Shown: positions 25,100 to 33,315 of the stretch, one piece after another
Numbering within the stretch: the stretch's first letter is position 1
How the letters are laid out: every line of letters starts with the position of its first letter
The notes under the pieces: model-generated
Told to the model about the DNA's origin: nothing
Seen by the model: only the letters and a program-made list of their open reading frames with translations
Databases searched by the model: none
Program-made: the position numbers and the translations under genes
From: a virus
IMG/VR virus record: IMGVR_UViG_3300046007_006572
Location: 1 to 57,414 of that record
DNA length: 57,414 bases
Reading direction: 5' to 3' (one strand)

Positions 25100-26506
25100 T
25101 TAGAACTTGTTCAGGTATGAGCTTAGGCAGGTGTCAAGGCCGAAGGAGATGGCGGGGTTGGTGGAGATACGTTGGCCTATTTGTAAAGCAGTCCCAACCT
25201 GATCATTTGGAACAAAATATATAGACCCATCAGGAGCCAAAACACCTCCGTAATAAGCATACGAGCCTGTATAAATTAACGTATAAGTAGAAACAACCCC
25301 GGTTGATGAAACTTTTTGGCCTCTGTTTGCCAGTGCGTTGACAAAATAAATATCACCGTTGGGAGCAAGAACGCCGCCAGTATAAGCATCTGTTCTTGTA
25401 TAAACCAATGAGTAGGTAGATACAACGTCTGCTGATGAAATTTTTTGCCCTACTGGAGCGTTGTATGGAACAAAATGTATGTCTCCATTTGGAGCAAGAA
25501 CCCCGCCTTGATATGCGGCTGTAGTTGTATAGACAAGAGAGTAAGTAGAAACCACTCCAGCCGCTGATATTTTTTGTCCCCGCCTTGCTCCTCTGGGAAC
25601 AAAATGAATATCTCCATTCGCTGCCAATACACCTCCAACATAAGCGCCACTAGTTGTATAAACTAATGAATAAGTACTTACAACTCCTGCGGCAGAAATT
25701 TTTTGACCTACTGGAGCATCATGAGGGACAAAATGCAAATCACCGTTAGGCGCTAATACACCACCTGCATAGGCAGTTGTTGTTGTATAAACCAAAGAAT
25801 AGGTAGAAACAACACCAGAAGCGTTTATTTTTTGTCCTCTATTCGCACTGTATGGAACAAAATGTATATCGCCATTAGGGGCAAGAACTCCACCCAAATA
25901 AGCTCCAGTTGCGCTTGTGTAAACCAAAGAATACGTAGATACAGTTCCTGTTAAATAATTTACTTTTTGTCCTCTTGCAGCAGCGTAAGGCACAAAATGT
26001 ATATCCCCGTTAGGAGCAAGAACTCCACCACGATAAACATCGCCAGTAGCAGCGGTGTAAACCAAACTATACGTACTCACCACACCCGCAACACCGTTAT
26101 TCTTAAACGTCACCCCAGCGTTGATGCTCTGGTACAGGTTCTTCTGGAAGTTGTCGAATGCTACACCATCCGTGCCAATAGAACTGTTATCACCTGTTGC
26201 CGCCGAACCTTGTGTGTTCTCAGCAGGTTGCGGCACATAAACATCTTTGCTACCTACAGCAAAGTCAATTTTGGAACCAGTAGATGAAGATAGCACAGTA
26301 TCACGTGATAAAGTTGTACCACTTGATGTATATGTGCCTATTCCTACTTCCCACTGAGTTCCACCTACGATAGCATAATAAGTCTGATTGCCATCACCTA
26401 TGCCAGAAAAGTTTTGAAATCCACTAGCGGCGGCACCAAGGGTGAACGTACCTGTTCCTGTCGTGGTGCTTGTAACTTTTATGCGGTCTTTAGTAACAAA
26501 TGCCAT
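25100..26506 (-). CDS. Propeller-type tail protein, paralogue 2 (468 aa)
   Basis: The N-terminal domain (residues 1-135) begins MAFVTKDRIKVTSTTTGTGT and contains QTYYAIVGGTQWEVGIGTYT and SGTTLSRDTVL, a tail-protein module found in many aquatic phages. Residues 141-455 form seven repeats of VVSTYSLVYTTTTAYAGGVL followed by APNGDIHFVP and RGQKISAAG; the first contains a small variation (GQKVNYLTG). Seven units are expected for a closed beta-propeller. It ends LSSYLNKF. It is 11 bases from the previous paralogue and the same length as the next, so the three arose by tandem duplication. Probable receptor- or glycan-binding fibre component. Confidence 0.72.
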   Translation of the reverse strand: MAFVTKDRIKVTSTTTGTGTFTLGAAASGFQNFSGIGDGNQTYYAIVGGTQWEVGIGTYTSSGTTLSRDTVLSSSTGSKIDFAVGSKDVYVPQPAENTQGSAATGDNSSIGTDGVAFDNFQKNLYQSINAGVTFKNNGVAGVVSTYSLVYTAATGDVYRGGVLAPNGDIHFVPYAAARGQKVNYLTGTVSTYSLVYTSATGAYLGGVLAPNGDIHFVPYSANRGQKINASGVVSTYSLVYTTTTAYAGGVLAPNGDLHFVPHDAPVGQKISAAGVVSTYSLVYTTSGAYVGGVLAANGDIHFVPRGARRGQKISAAGVVSTYSLVYTTTAAYQGGVLAPNGDIHFVPYNAPVGQKISSADVVSTYSLVYTRTDAYTGGVLAPNGDIYFVNALANRGQKVSSTGVVSTYTLIYTGSYAYYGGVLAPDGSIYFVPNDQVGTALQIGQRISTNPAISFGLDTCLSSYLNKF

Positions 26507-26516
26507 TATGATTTTC

Positions 26517-27923
26517 CTAGAGCTTGTTCAAGAAAGAACTGAGGCAGACGCCAAGGCCGAGCGGTGAGCCGGGGTTGGTAGAGATTTGCATTCCTCGTGC
26601 TGCCGCTAATGGGATAAAGTAAATATTTCCATTTGGTGATAAAACGCCGCCTTGATACCCTGAACCACCAGTAATTGGAAGTGAATACGTGCTGACAACA
26701 CCAGCAGCAGAAATTTTTTGACCAACAGGAGCGTTGCCCGGAACAAAATGAATGTCCCCATTTGGAGCAAGCACACCACCTTGATAATCCGAGCTACCCT
26801 CTACAGAACGAACTAATGAATAAGTTGAAACAACGCCAGAAATAGAAATTTTCTGCCCTATATTGCCGCCGTAAGGAATAAAATGAATGTCTCCGTTTAA
26901 AGCAACAACCCCGCCCATATAAGCATTGCTTCTTGTGTAAATTAATGAATAGGTAGACACAACTCCAGCAGCAGAAACTTTTTGACCAACTGTCGCACGG
27001 TACGGAACAAAGTGTATATCACCATTTGGAGCAAGAACTCCACCAGCATAAGCAAGAGTTGTTGTATAAGCCAAAGAGTATGTTGACACAACGCCAGCGG
27101 TAGAAATTTTCTGACCCACAACGCCACTATGCGGAACAAAATGCACCTCTCCACTTGCGGACAAAACGCCACCAAAATAAATTTCTGGAACGGCGGTGTA
27201 AGCTAATGAATAAGTAGACACTACGCCAGAAGCATTTATTTTTTGCCCAACCGCAGTTGCTGCGGACAACTGCCGAGGTATAAAGTGTATATCACCATTA
27301 GGGGCAAGAACGCCTCCTGTATAAGCGCCAGCGGTTTGTATTAATGAATATGTTGAAACAACTCCAGTAATTGATATTTTTTGCCCAACGGTAACGCCAC
27401 TATACAAAACCATGTGTATATCACCGTTTGGCGCAAGCACCCCGCCAGCATACTTAAAACTTCCGCTTGTATCAGTTATTCCGTATGTGCTTATGATTCC
27501 GTTCGTATTATTGTTCCCAAACGTAGTGCCGCCTGTCACACCATTATTCAGTGCTGCTTGAAACGCAGTCCAGCCTGATAAATCAGTGCCTATCTCATTA
27601 TCATCACAGAACGGAACGCCTAAAGGCATCGCCGCAGCAGGATAAGCACACAGCACATCTTTAGTGCCTGCTGAGAAGTTTACTTTTTCACCGCTATTAG
27701 AAGAACCAAATATAAAATCTCTGGATAAAGTTGTACCCGAAGAAGTATAAGTTCCTTTACCTACTTCCCACTCAGTCGTGCCTTTGATAACATAGTATGT
27801 TTCGTTGCCATTGCCAATAACTGAAAACGATTGATAGCCTGTTGCGGCAGCACCAAGTGTGACTGTTCCTGTTCCGGTTGTTGTAGTCGTGGACTTGACC
27901 CTATTTTTGAGTACGAGTGCCAT
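26517..27923 (-). CDS. Propeller-type tail protein, paralogue 3 (468 aa)
   Basis: The start MALVLKNRVKSTTTTTGTGT at 27923 is preferred over an upstream in-frame ATG at 27950. The chosen ATG shares a base with the stop of the upstream gene (TAATG), and it gives 468 residues, exactly the length of paralogue 2. It has the same N-domain (ETYYVIKGTTEWEVGKGTYT) and seven C-terminal repeats (about 142-450), including VVSTYSLAYTTTLAYAGGVL. The first repeat is the most diverged (ISTYGITDT). It ends LSSFLNKL. The paralogues are best conserved in the N-domain and the repeat framework and vary in the loop between the YT and GGVL motifs. Role as for its paralogues. Confidence 0.72.
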   Translation of the reverse strand: MALVLKNRVKSTTTTTGTGTVTLGAAATGYQSFSVIGNGNETYYVIKGTTEWEVGKGTYTSSGTTLSRDFIFGSSNSGEKVNFSAGTKDVLCAYPAAAMPLGVPFCDDNEIGTDLSGWTAFQAALNNGVTGGTTFGNNNTNGIISTYGITDTSGSFKYAGGVLAPNGDIHMVLYSGVTVGQKISITGVVSTYSLIQTAGAYTGGVLAPNGDIHFIPRQLSAATAVGQKINASGVVSTYSLAYTAVPEIYFGGVLSASGEVHFVPHSGVVGQKISTAGVVSTYSLAYTTTLAYAGGVLAPNGDIHFVPYRATVGQKVSAAGVVSTYSLIYTRSNAYMGGVVALNGDIHFIPYGGNIGQKISISGVVSTYSLVRSVEGSSDYQGGVLAPNGDIHFVPGNAPVGQKISAAGVVSTYSLPITGGSGYQGGVLSPNGNIYFIPLAAARGMQISTNPGSPLGLGVCLSSFLNKL

Positions 27924-28699
27924 TAGGTAATATTTCCTGCTACAACGCAAATGGTATTGCTAATAAAAAAGATTGTTGCTAGTCCACGTGTTGCTAAAGT
28001 CATCGTAGCTTTATCTAAATCTGTTCCAGCAATATATGCCGTTGTAATATTACAAGTAATTGTAGCATCCGAAGCTGTATTATTGAATAAACAAACAACA
28101 TCACCTTCAGAAAATGTTGCATCAGGGATTTCAATTGAACCACCCGAACTTACTTGTACGTATTTACCAATGTCAGCAGTTGTTAAAACATAAGAAGATG
28201 TTTGTGTTCCTACTGGTGGAACAGTTCGAATAACTGTATTTGCTGAAGATGAAAAATGATTCCCCGAAATTTGTCCTGCAACAATGTTATTACCTGATAT
28301 GGAATTGCCTGCAATTAAATTACCTGTTATTTGTCCTGCAACGATGTTGTTACCACGAATGGCATTGGCTGTGATGTTGTTACCAGAAACAGCGCCACTT
28401 GCAAGTTTTACACCAGTAACAGAACCATCTGATGGTACTTGTGTTGTTGTACCATTACCCAGATGATGAATAATGACATTGTTTGTACCAGCACCAGGTG
28501 CAGTTGTAAATGTAATCACTGCACCGTTCAACGAGTAGTCAAACGATGGTCTTTGGTAGATACCATTGACATAAACAGCAATTGATGCTGTGCCTGCTGG
28601 TGACCTTGCTAGTGTACCAAAACTAACAGTGCTACCATCACCGTTGTAAACATCAACGATGTAGGGTACTGATGTAACTTGATTGCCAATATAAGACAT
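27923..28699 (-). CDS. Modular tail fibre protein (258 aa)
   Basis: Three modules are visible. Residues 1-88 form a beta module (MSYIGNQVTSVPYIVDVYNG and VYVNGIYQRPSFDYSLNGAV) of the kind repeated in the giant fibre. Residues 95-155 are short stalk repeats with GNNIVAGQITGNLIAG. Residues 165-258 are the fibre-terminal domain (SSYVLTTADIGKYVQVSSGG, then IPDATFSEGDVVCLFNN), which closely resembles the last domain of the giant fibre, including LATRGLATIFFIS. It thus looks like a short version of that fibre without the heptad rod. An ATAAATA box lies 21 bases upstream. Adhesion role inferred. Confidence 0.72.
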   Translation of the reverse strand: MSYIGNQVTSVPYIVDVYNGDGSTVSFGTLARSPAGTASIAVYVNGIYQRPSFDYSLNGAVITFTTAPGAGTNNVIIHHLGNGTTTQVPSDGSVTGVKLASGAVSGNNITANAIRGNNIVAGQITGNLIAGNSISGNNIVAGQISGNHFSSSANTVIRTVPPVGTQTSSYVLTTADIGKYVQVSSGGSIEIPDATFSEGDVVCLFNNTASDATITCNITTAYIAGTDLDKATMTLATRGLATIFFISNTICVVAGNIT

Positions 28700-28718
28700 T
28701 TATATTCCTGTTTTTACT

Positions 28719-29138
28719 TTATTTATTTGACCTCGATGGTGGTTCACCATCAGGTGCAGGATATTGTTCGTTCACCAATTTGATTGTACGATAAAACTCT
28801 GATTCTTTTCCTGGAATCTGGTCTTTATCAATTGCATTCCACAACATATTGAATAATACTGTGATGTCAGGATATGATTGATATCGGTCATAAAAAAACT
28901 GCCAGTAATCACAAAATCTTTGCTGAAATTCTAATTCTTCTTCTATTTCTTCTTGTGTTGGTGGTGGTAATCCCTCTGCATCATCCCAACCACTAATAAC
29001 ATATTCTTCGTTTTCTTGTGACAGTCCATATTTTGCAGTTGGTCTAAGGGCACGAATTGCTGTTTGTGGACTGCAAGAAAACTTTTTATTTTCATGGTCA
29101 ATCAAAAACTGTGAATAAAATATTTCTTCATTGTTCAT
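28719..29138 (-). CDS. XkdW-like / tail-fibre-associated hypothetical protein
   Basis: This 139-residue acidic protein contains SPQTAIRALRPTAKYGLSQE, then WDDAEGLPPPTQEEIEEELE, then a helical C-terminal half (FYDRYQSYPDITVLFNMLWN). The arrangement of a short beta N-terminus, a phrase near ISGWD...PPTxEEIEAE and a helix is typical of small proteins adjacent to tail-fibre genes, some placed in the XkdW family. A GTAAATA box lies 22 bases upstream. A fibre-assembly role is plausible from context; it is not established. Confidence 0.5.
   Translation of the reverse strand: MNNEEIFYSQFLIDHENKKFSCSPQTAIRALRPTAKYGLSQENEEYVISGWDDAEGLPPPTQEEIEEELEFQQRFCDYWQFFYDRYQSYPDITVLFNMLWNAIDKDQIPGKESEFYRTIKLVNEQYPAPDGEPPSRSNK
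28720..28726 (-). promoter_or_regulatory. Late-promoter-like ATAAATA box
   Basis: The minus strand reads ATAAATA 21 bases upstream of the ATG of the 258-residue fibre gene, overlapping the end of the preceding 139-residue gene. Confidence 0.5.
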
Positions 29139-29159
29139 TCAATCACCTTTCATTTTATG

Positions 29160-29166
29160 TATTTAC
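29160..29166 (-). promoter_or_regulatory. Late-promoter-like GTAAATA box
   Basis: The minus strand reads GTAAATA directly after the stop of the tail-assembly chaperone gene and 22 bases upstream of the next ATG. The first base departs from the other boxes, so confidence is lower. Confidence 0.4.
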
Positions 29167-29646
29167 TTATGGCTGTTCTGGCCACTGAACATTCCAAGGA
29201 AATCCTTCTTGCTCAGGAACTTCACGTAGTGCTTGACGATATGTTGCCCATGCTGCTTTATCAACAGGCGAATCTTCTAATTGCGTCCAATCACAATCTT
29301 TTAATTTTTGATTGCGGTCACGACGAACAGCATCACCTTGTTCAGCATCTTTTCTTGCTTTATATTCTGCTTCTTGTTCAGCAGCAGTTTTTTCTTCATT
29401 GTCAGTGAAGATTGGTCCTAGTACATACTTAGTGAACCATTTTCCATCCTGTGCTTGTTCAATGCCAGCAAATTGGCTGTATTGATATACTGTACCACCA
29501 GTTGCTTGTGGTCCTTCAAATACTGAGTCAACACCATTTGCTTCCATCCACTCCAGTGTGAGTGGAGCAGGAGCGTCTGGCATCGTGCTACGCAGAGCAT
29601 GGTCTGTTGGAAAGTATTCACCTGTTGATTGTAATCTGTATCCCAT
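29167..29646 (-). CDS. Phage tail assembly chaperone-like protein
   Basis: The 159-residue product has a C-terminal domain with RRDRNQKLKDCDWTQLEDSP, DKAAWATYRQALREVPEQEG and FPWNVQWPEQP. This RNxxLxxCDWTQ...W..YRQALR.....FPWNV pattern defines the widespread tail-assembly chaperone domain (Phage_tail_APC-like), found beside tail fibre genes. The N-terminal half (YRLQSTGEYFPTDHALRSTM) is more variable. It lies immediately downstream of the 681-residue tail protein and upstream of fibre genes, consistent with helping fibre folding or assembly. Confidence 0.78.
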   Translation of the reverse strand: MGYRLQSTGEYFPTDHALRSTMPDAPAPLTLEWMEANGVDSVFEGPQATGGTVYQYSQFAGIEQAQDGKWFTKYVLGPIFTDNEEKTAAEQEAEYKARKDAEQGDAVRRDRNQKLKDCDWTQLEDSPVDKAAWATYRQALREVPEQEGFPWNVQWPEQP

Positions 29647-29665
29647 GATTGTTTCTCGTTAAAAT

Positions 29666-31711
29666 TTATGCGATTGCTAAGAAAATAAATAAACCGCCAC
29701 TGCCGTTAATTGCTGCTGGTGCCGTGCTGCTGATTTCGAAACCTGCATTGAATGTATCGATATAATCTGTGTTAGTGACTTCATTCGCAGTTGAATTGAT
29801 TATGAGATATGGGTCGTTACCTGCCACAATACCTCTTGTGCTATCCCAAACATACCAAGCGCCAGGGTCTACATCATCATAACGTTTTATCATTACAAAT
29901 CTTGCACCAGTAGTAAAGCCACAATCGATTTGTTTAGTTGTTCCGGAACCAACATAGCTGCCCACTTTAGACACTCCGGGACATGATGCGAATAGATAAG
30001 CAACAAAAGTTCCACCTAACCCATTTGTGTCGTTTGCACCGTCAAGAGAAAATACAGAGCTAGTTGGTGCAGTTGAATTCCATTTATTGGGTGTTGCGGG
30101 GTCGGCATTGTTGGATAAGTTAAAAAATGCAGTTTCCGTTGGACCGTATGCAGAATGATAAGTAGGCCAATTACCTATTGATTCACGCCTTTTAATAATC
30201 ATCATCTCAGGCGGAACGCCTAAATTATGAGCTATAGTTCTTACGGCTAATGTTCCTGTATAGCACACGATATCGAAGAAACCAGGAGCCCGACGGAAAA
30301 ACCAAGGTACATAAGTTTGACCAGATAAATTGGTATATCCACCGCCACTGTTATTACCTAAAGTGATTCCGTTCATGTCAAAGGAAGTTATTTCATTGCT
30401 ATAATTAGCTTCTGCATTATTTAAATGAGTTATGAGCAGGGGTGCGCCACGTAGTCTATCTATAAAAGTGTGACCTGTTCCGCTTCTTGAACCAGTAAAC
30501 ACCAAATCTGGCGCAAATCCTACTTCAGTTACCGTTGCAGTAGCACTAGTGCCGCTACGAGCAATGGCGTTATAAACCTGCGTCCCACTCGTCGGTGTTT
30601 TCATCGGACCACGACGAATGGTAATATACATGTAATTGGTTGAAGTTAACCAAAGACTTCCAGTGCTAGGACCAAAACCTGTTGCGTTGATTGGAAGTTG
30701 TGCGCCTTGTGCTACCTCTGCGGAGCTGCTGTTTGGCAACAAGTATGCTGAACCCGTAACACTCCAAGACCGCATATTGTCGTAAATAATCCAGGATTGT
30801 GGATTATTGATTGATTTTACTAATATCCATTGAGGCTCATACCCAAGATTTACCGCCGGAGCATTACCACTACCATCAGTCGTAAACGATCCACAGCTAA
30901 TCACATTGTCCGTACCAGTCAGACCAAATCCTCCTGCATCGTGAGCAAATATGTAGGCAATGTATGTTCTAGTGTCACCATTTACGTCCGAATCGTTTGA
31001 TAAATTAAAAGATGTTGAAGTAACTTGATTGACTTTAGTGCTTATTTGTTCTGCGCTTGTGGTATTCAATTGTAAAAATCCACTAGCACTTAAACTTCTA
31101 TGCCAAACAACCCAATTGCTAGTAAAGCCGGCAGCTGACAAGCACTTAATTATAATGCAACCAGGCGTTGATCCAAGATTATGTGAAACTGGCCGACTGT
31201 TTTGTCCATCTCCCGTATAAGTCACCATATCAAAAAACTTTGGCTGCTTGCGGAATGTCCAAGATGTGTAAGTTGTGCCGCTTTGATTAACAAGATATCC
31301 TGTGCCACCTTTGACGGTGAATCCATTAGAATTGAATGATGTAACACCGAAATCAGAACCGAAAAGTGTGGATACATCATTATTGTCAGAAAACAAATAT
31401 CTGTTTACACCTCTTTGTGTATCAAAAATGGCATGTGACTGAGCATTTGATCTTGATTTGATCCATGTCATACCACCTTTACTAGACAAATCGATGCCAT
31501 TCGTAATTGTTTGCGCTTCTGGAGGAGCACTAGGGCTAGTACCCGTGTATAAGTACGTCGAAAATACTTCTTCAATGTAATTGGCAACAGCAGCAACAGG
31601 AGAAGCCGAGGGAAAAGGAAAACGCCTAAGGCTCAGTCGATTTGAACTGAACCTATACGATGAAACTGTTTTGCTCCGAAGAGTACCTACACTGGCTCTT
31701 TTAAGACTCAT
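29666..31711 (-). CDS. Tail/fibre protein with DUF7483-type repeats (681 aa)
   Basis: The N-terminus is Arg/Ser-rich (RASVGTLRSKTVSSYRFSSN). From about residue 50 on, several copies of a beta module appear: FFDMVTYTGDGQNSRPVSHN followed by LGSTPGCIIIK, and again FFDIVCYTGTLAVRTIAHNL followed by GVPPEMMIIKRR, with RGVNRYLFSDNN and TSWTFRKQPKFF preceding the first. This is the DUF7483 kind of repeat found in tail proteins of marine and freshwater phages. The last residues GGLFIFLAIA form the buried C-terminal strand. Probably a host-contact protein; the preceding gene on the transcript encodes a small structural protein and the next a tail chaperone. Confidence 0.7.
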   Translation of the reverse strand: MSLKRASVGTLRSKTVSSYRFSSNRLSLRRFPFPSASPVAAVANYIEEVFSTYLYTGTSPSAPPEAQTITNGIDLSSKGGMTWIKSRSNAQSHAIFDTQRGVNRYLFSDNNDVSTLFGSDFGVTSFNSNGFTVKGGTGYLVNQSGTTYTSWTFRKQPKFFDMVTYTGDGQNSRPVSHNLGSTPGCIIIKCLSAAGFTSNWVVWHRSLSASGFLQLNTTSAEQISTKVNQVTSTSFNLSNDSDVNGDTRTYIAYIFAHDAGGFGLTGTDNVISCGSFTTDGSGNAPAVNLGYEPQWILVKSINNPQSWIIYDNMRSWSVTGSAYLLPNSSSAEVAQGAQLPINATGFGPSTGSLWLTSTNYMYITIRRGPMKTPTSGTQVYNAIARSGTSATATVTEVGFAPDLVFTGSRSGTGHTFIDRLRGAPLLITHLNNAEANYSNEITSFDMNGITLGNNSGGGYTNLSGQTYVPWFFRRAPGFFDIVCYTGTLAVRTIAHNLGVPPEMMIIKRRESIGNWPTYHSAYGPTETAFFNLSNNADPATPNKWNSTAPTSSVFSLDGANDTNGLGGTFVAYLFASCPGVSKVGSYVGSGTTKQIDCGFTTGARFVMIKRYDDVDPGAWYVWDSTRGIVAGNDPYLIINSTANEVTNTDYIDTFNAGFEISSTAPAAINGSGGLFIFLAIA

Positions 31712-31713
31712 TC

Positions 31714-32052
31714 TTAGTAAACTTCAGTACCAAATGCAGAGAATGCTAACAGTGAACTATTTGCATTTACCGAAACAATTGAACCAGCATTCAGTGTAAC
31801 ACCAAGTGTCAATGTCACAGTGTCTCTTGATGGAACGTTCACACTGTATGCAAGATAACTTGCGTTTGAAACAGCAGCACTTGAAGTATTCGCTGCAATT
31901 CTAAACGCTGCACCAATGTTAGCCGCTTCATCAAGATTCGCAACAACAATTGATGAAATGATAGCAGAATTGCCTGATGGCACTGTGTAAAGAGTGCTGA
32001 GTACATTTGCTGTCGGATTTCTTTGTCCTAAAATTTTATATGCTCTTGCCAT
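31714..32052 (-). CDS. Small virion structural protein
   Basis: This 112-residue beta protein begins MARAYKILGQRNPTANVLST and contains LYTVPSGNSAIISSIVVANL and a strand-rich Ser/Ala/Val C-terminus. The phrase LYTVPxGxxAIISSIVVANL is common in short structural proteins encoded next to tail fibre and baseplate genes in aquatic phages and resembles small trimeric jelly-roll-like decoration proteins. No catalytic residue pattern is seen. The adjoining 110-residue gene has a similar layout. Role inferred from context. Confidence 0.6.
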   Translation of the reverse strand: MARAYKILGQRNPTANVLSTLYTVPSGNSAIISSIVVANLDEAANIGAAFRIAANTSSAAVSNASYLAYSVNVPSRDTVTLTLGVTLNAGSIVSVNANSSLLAFSAFGTEVY

Positions 32053-32067
32053 TTAGTTTTCCTTTGT

Positions 32068-32736
32068 TTACATTCCACCAAATAAAAATGCATCATCAAA
32101 TATGTCTGGAAGTGACACAATGTTATTTCCAGAGATTGCATTATCTGCGATTAGATTACCTGTAATTGTTCCTGCAACAATATTATTAGCACGAATAACA
32201 TTGTCATTCAATTCATTGCCAGTAATTGCACCATCTGCAATTAGATTGCCTGTAATTGTGCCAGCAACGATGTTGTTACCACGAATTGAGTTTTCTGTAA
32301 TGTTATTTCCACTTACAGAAGTTACGCCTAGTTTCACACCTGTAACACTACCATCTGCAATGTCTGATGCAATGACTGTTCCTGGTGCAATCTTACTGCT
32401 CGTCACAGAGTTATCTGCAAGTGCTCCTGTAGTAACTGCATTTGCTTGAAGCTGACTTGCAGAAACTTGATTGAACGTCAGTGTAATTGGTGATGTATAG
32501 TTCACCAAAATGTTTTCTGTTCCTAGAGATGGTGCTTCAGTAAATGTAACAATACCTGAAGAAACATTATACGATGCTATTGGTGTTTGTAATACACTGT
32601 TGACAACAACTAGTATCGCATTGGCATCATCAATAGTTCTTGACAAAGTGAACTGAGTACAAGCACCTGTACCGCTAAACTTATCTACTTTAGCAGTAAA
32701 AACGTTGACTTCAGGACTGTTGCCAATATATGCCAT
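32068..32736 (-). CDS. Modular fibre protein ending PDIFDDAFLFGGM
   Basis: The 222-residue product starts MAYIGNSPEVNVFTAKVDKF and has an N-terminal beta module (ILVVVNSVLQTPIASYNVSS, residues to about 90) paralogous to modules of the giant fibre and of the 258-residue protein. Residues 95-205 are stalk repeats (NNIVAGTITGNLIADGAITG). It ends SLPDIFDDAFLFGGM, almost identical to the end of the 77-residue protein at 13746-13979. The start shares one base with the preceding stop (TAATG). Fibre role inferred from the shared modules. Confidence 0.68.
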   Translation of the reverse strand: MAYIGNSPEVNVFTAKVDKFSGTGACTQFTLSRTIDDANAILVVVNSVLQTPIASYNVSSGIVTFTEAPSLGTENILVNYTSPITLTFNQVSASQLQANAVTTGALADNSVTSSKIAPGTVIASDIADGSVTGVKLGVTSVSGNNITENSIRGNNIVAGTITGNLIADGAITGNELNDNVIRANNIVAGTITGNLIADNAISGNNIVSLPDIFDDAFLFGGM

Positions 32737-33068
32737 TAGGTAACCTCCAGAACTGAAACAATAACGTCTGCTGATGACGCAACTGAAGTGTTGACTTGCA
32801 GATAATCACCTGCTTCAAGAACTAGTTTTTGGTCGCCACCAACTGGTACTAAAGCACCACCAGGTGCCACTGTCGCTTCTTTGACCAGATAAACATTACC
32901 AGTAATATTGCCTCCACTTAGAATGACATTTGCAGAAATTGGTGTAGCAGTAATGTTGGCAATTGTCATACCAATTACCGTTGCTTGTACGCCAGCACCA
33001 GCTGCATAAGCATTCTGCGCTGTTGTTCCAGCAGCCTTGAGTGTTTGATTTTTAAAAGTATTAGCCAT
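32736..33068 (-). CDS. Small virion structural protein
   Basis: This 110-residue beta-rich protein starts MANTFKNQTLKAAGTTAQNA and contains ISANVILSGGNITGNVYLVK and GDQKLVLEAGDYLQVNTSVA. It is of the same general type as the 112-residue protein encoded at 31714-32052, both being Ala/Val/Ser-rich with no cysteine. An ATAAATA box is placed 23 bases upstream, directly after the stop of the previous gene. Probably a fibre or baseplate decoration subunit; function not known. Confidence 0.6.
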   Translation of the reverse strand: MANTFKNQTLKAAGTTAQNAYAAGAGVQATVIGMTIANITATPISANVILSGGNITGNVYLVKEATVAPGGALVPVGGDQKLVLEAGDYLQVNTSVASSADVIVSVLEVT

Positions 33069-33090
33069 TAAATCCTCTGTTTTTCTTCAG

Positions 33091-33097
33091 TATTTAT
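33091..33097 (-). promoter_or_regulatory. Late-promoter-like ATAAATA box
   Basis: The minus strand reads ATAAATA immediately after a TGA stop and 23 bases upstream of the ATG of the 110-residue structural gene. Confidence 0.5.
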
Positions 33098-33313
33098 TCA
33101 ACCCAAGGCAATCGCAAAAGCAAGGGCATCATCAACAATAGAGTTGTTTCCAGTTACAGTAAAGTCTCCACCAACAACTAGATTTGTGTTAGCATAAAAT
33201 GTGCCACCGACACCGTTTGTCAGATTATTCGCAACTGCAATCAGGTCTTGTGTTGCAACAAGCCACTGCTGAAAGGTGTTTGCGGTAGTTACTTGATTAA
33301 TATTCGCTGGCAT
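33098..33313 (-). CDS. Small structural protein (71 aa)
   Basis: The protein begins MPANINQVTTANTFQQWLVA and continues TQDLIAVANNLTNGVGGTFY, then a beta stretch LVVGGDFTVTGNNSIVDDA. The phrase NTFQQWLVATQDLI...NxLT.G is common at the N-terminus of fibre and baseplate proteins of T4-like aquatic phages, where it probably forms the attachment helix. Here it is encoded as a separate short gene. Inferred to be a fibre anchor. Confidence 0.6.
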   Translation of the reverse strand: MPANINQVTTANTFQQWLVATQDLIAVANNLTNGVGGTFYANTNLVVGGDFTVTGNNSIVDDALAFAIALG

Positions 33314-33315
33314 TT

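Noticed and set aside
26517-27950. Longer start (27950) for the third propeller paralogue
   Set aside because: The extra nine residues (MRCSRKYYL) lie inside the upstream gene; the ATG at 27923 forms a TAATG junction and matches the paralogue in length and sequence.
22939-28699. Possible diversity-generating retroelement targeting the fibre repeats
   Set aside because: There is no reverse transcriptase gene, no template repeat and no adenine-biased variable copy in the window; variation is spread over synonymous sites of all repeats.
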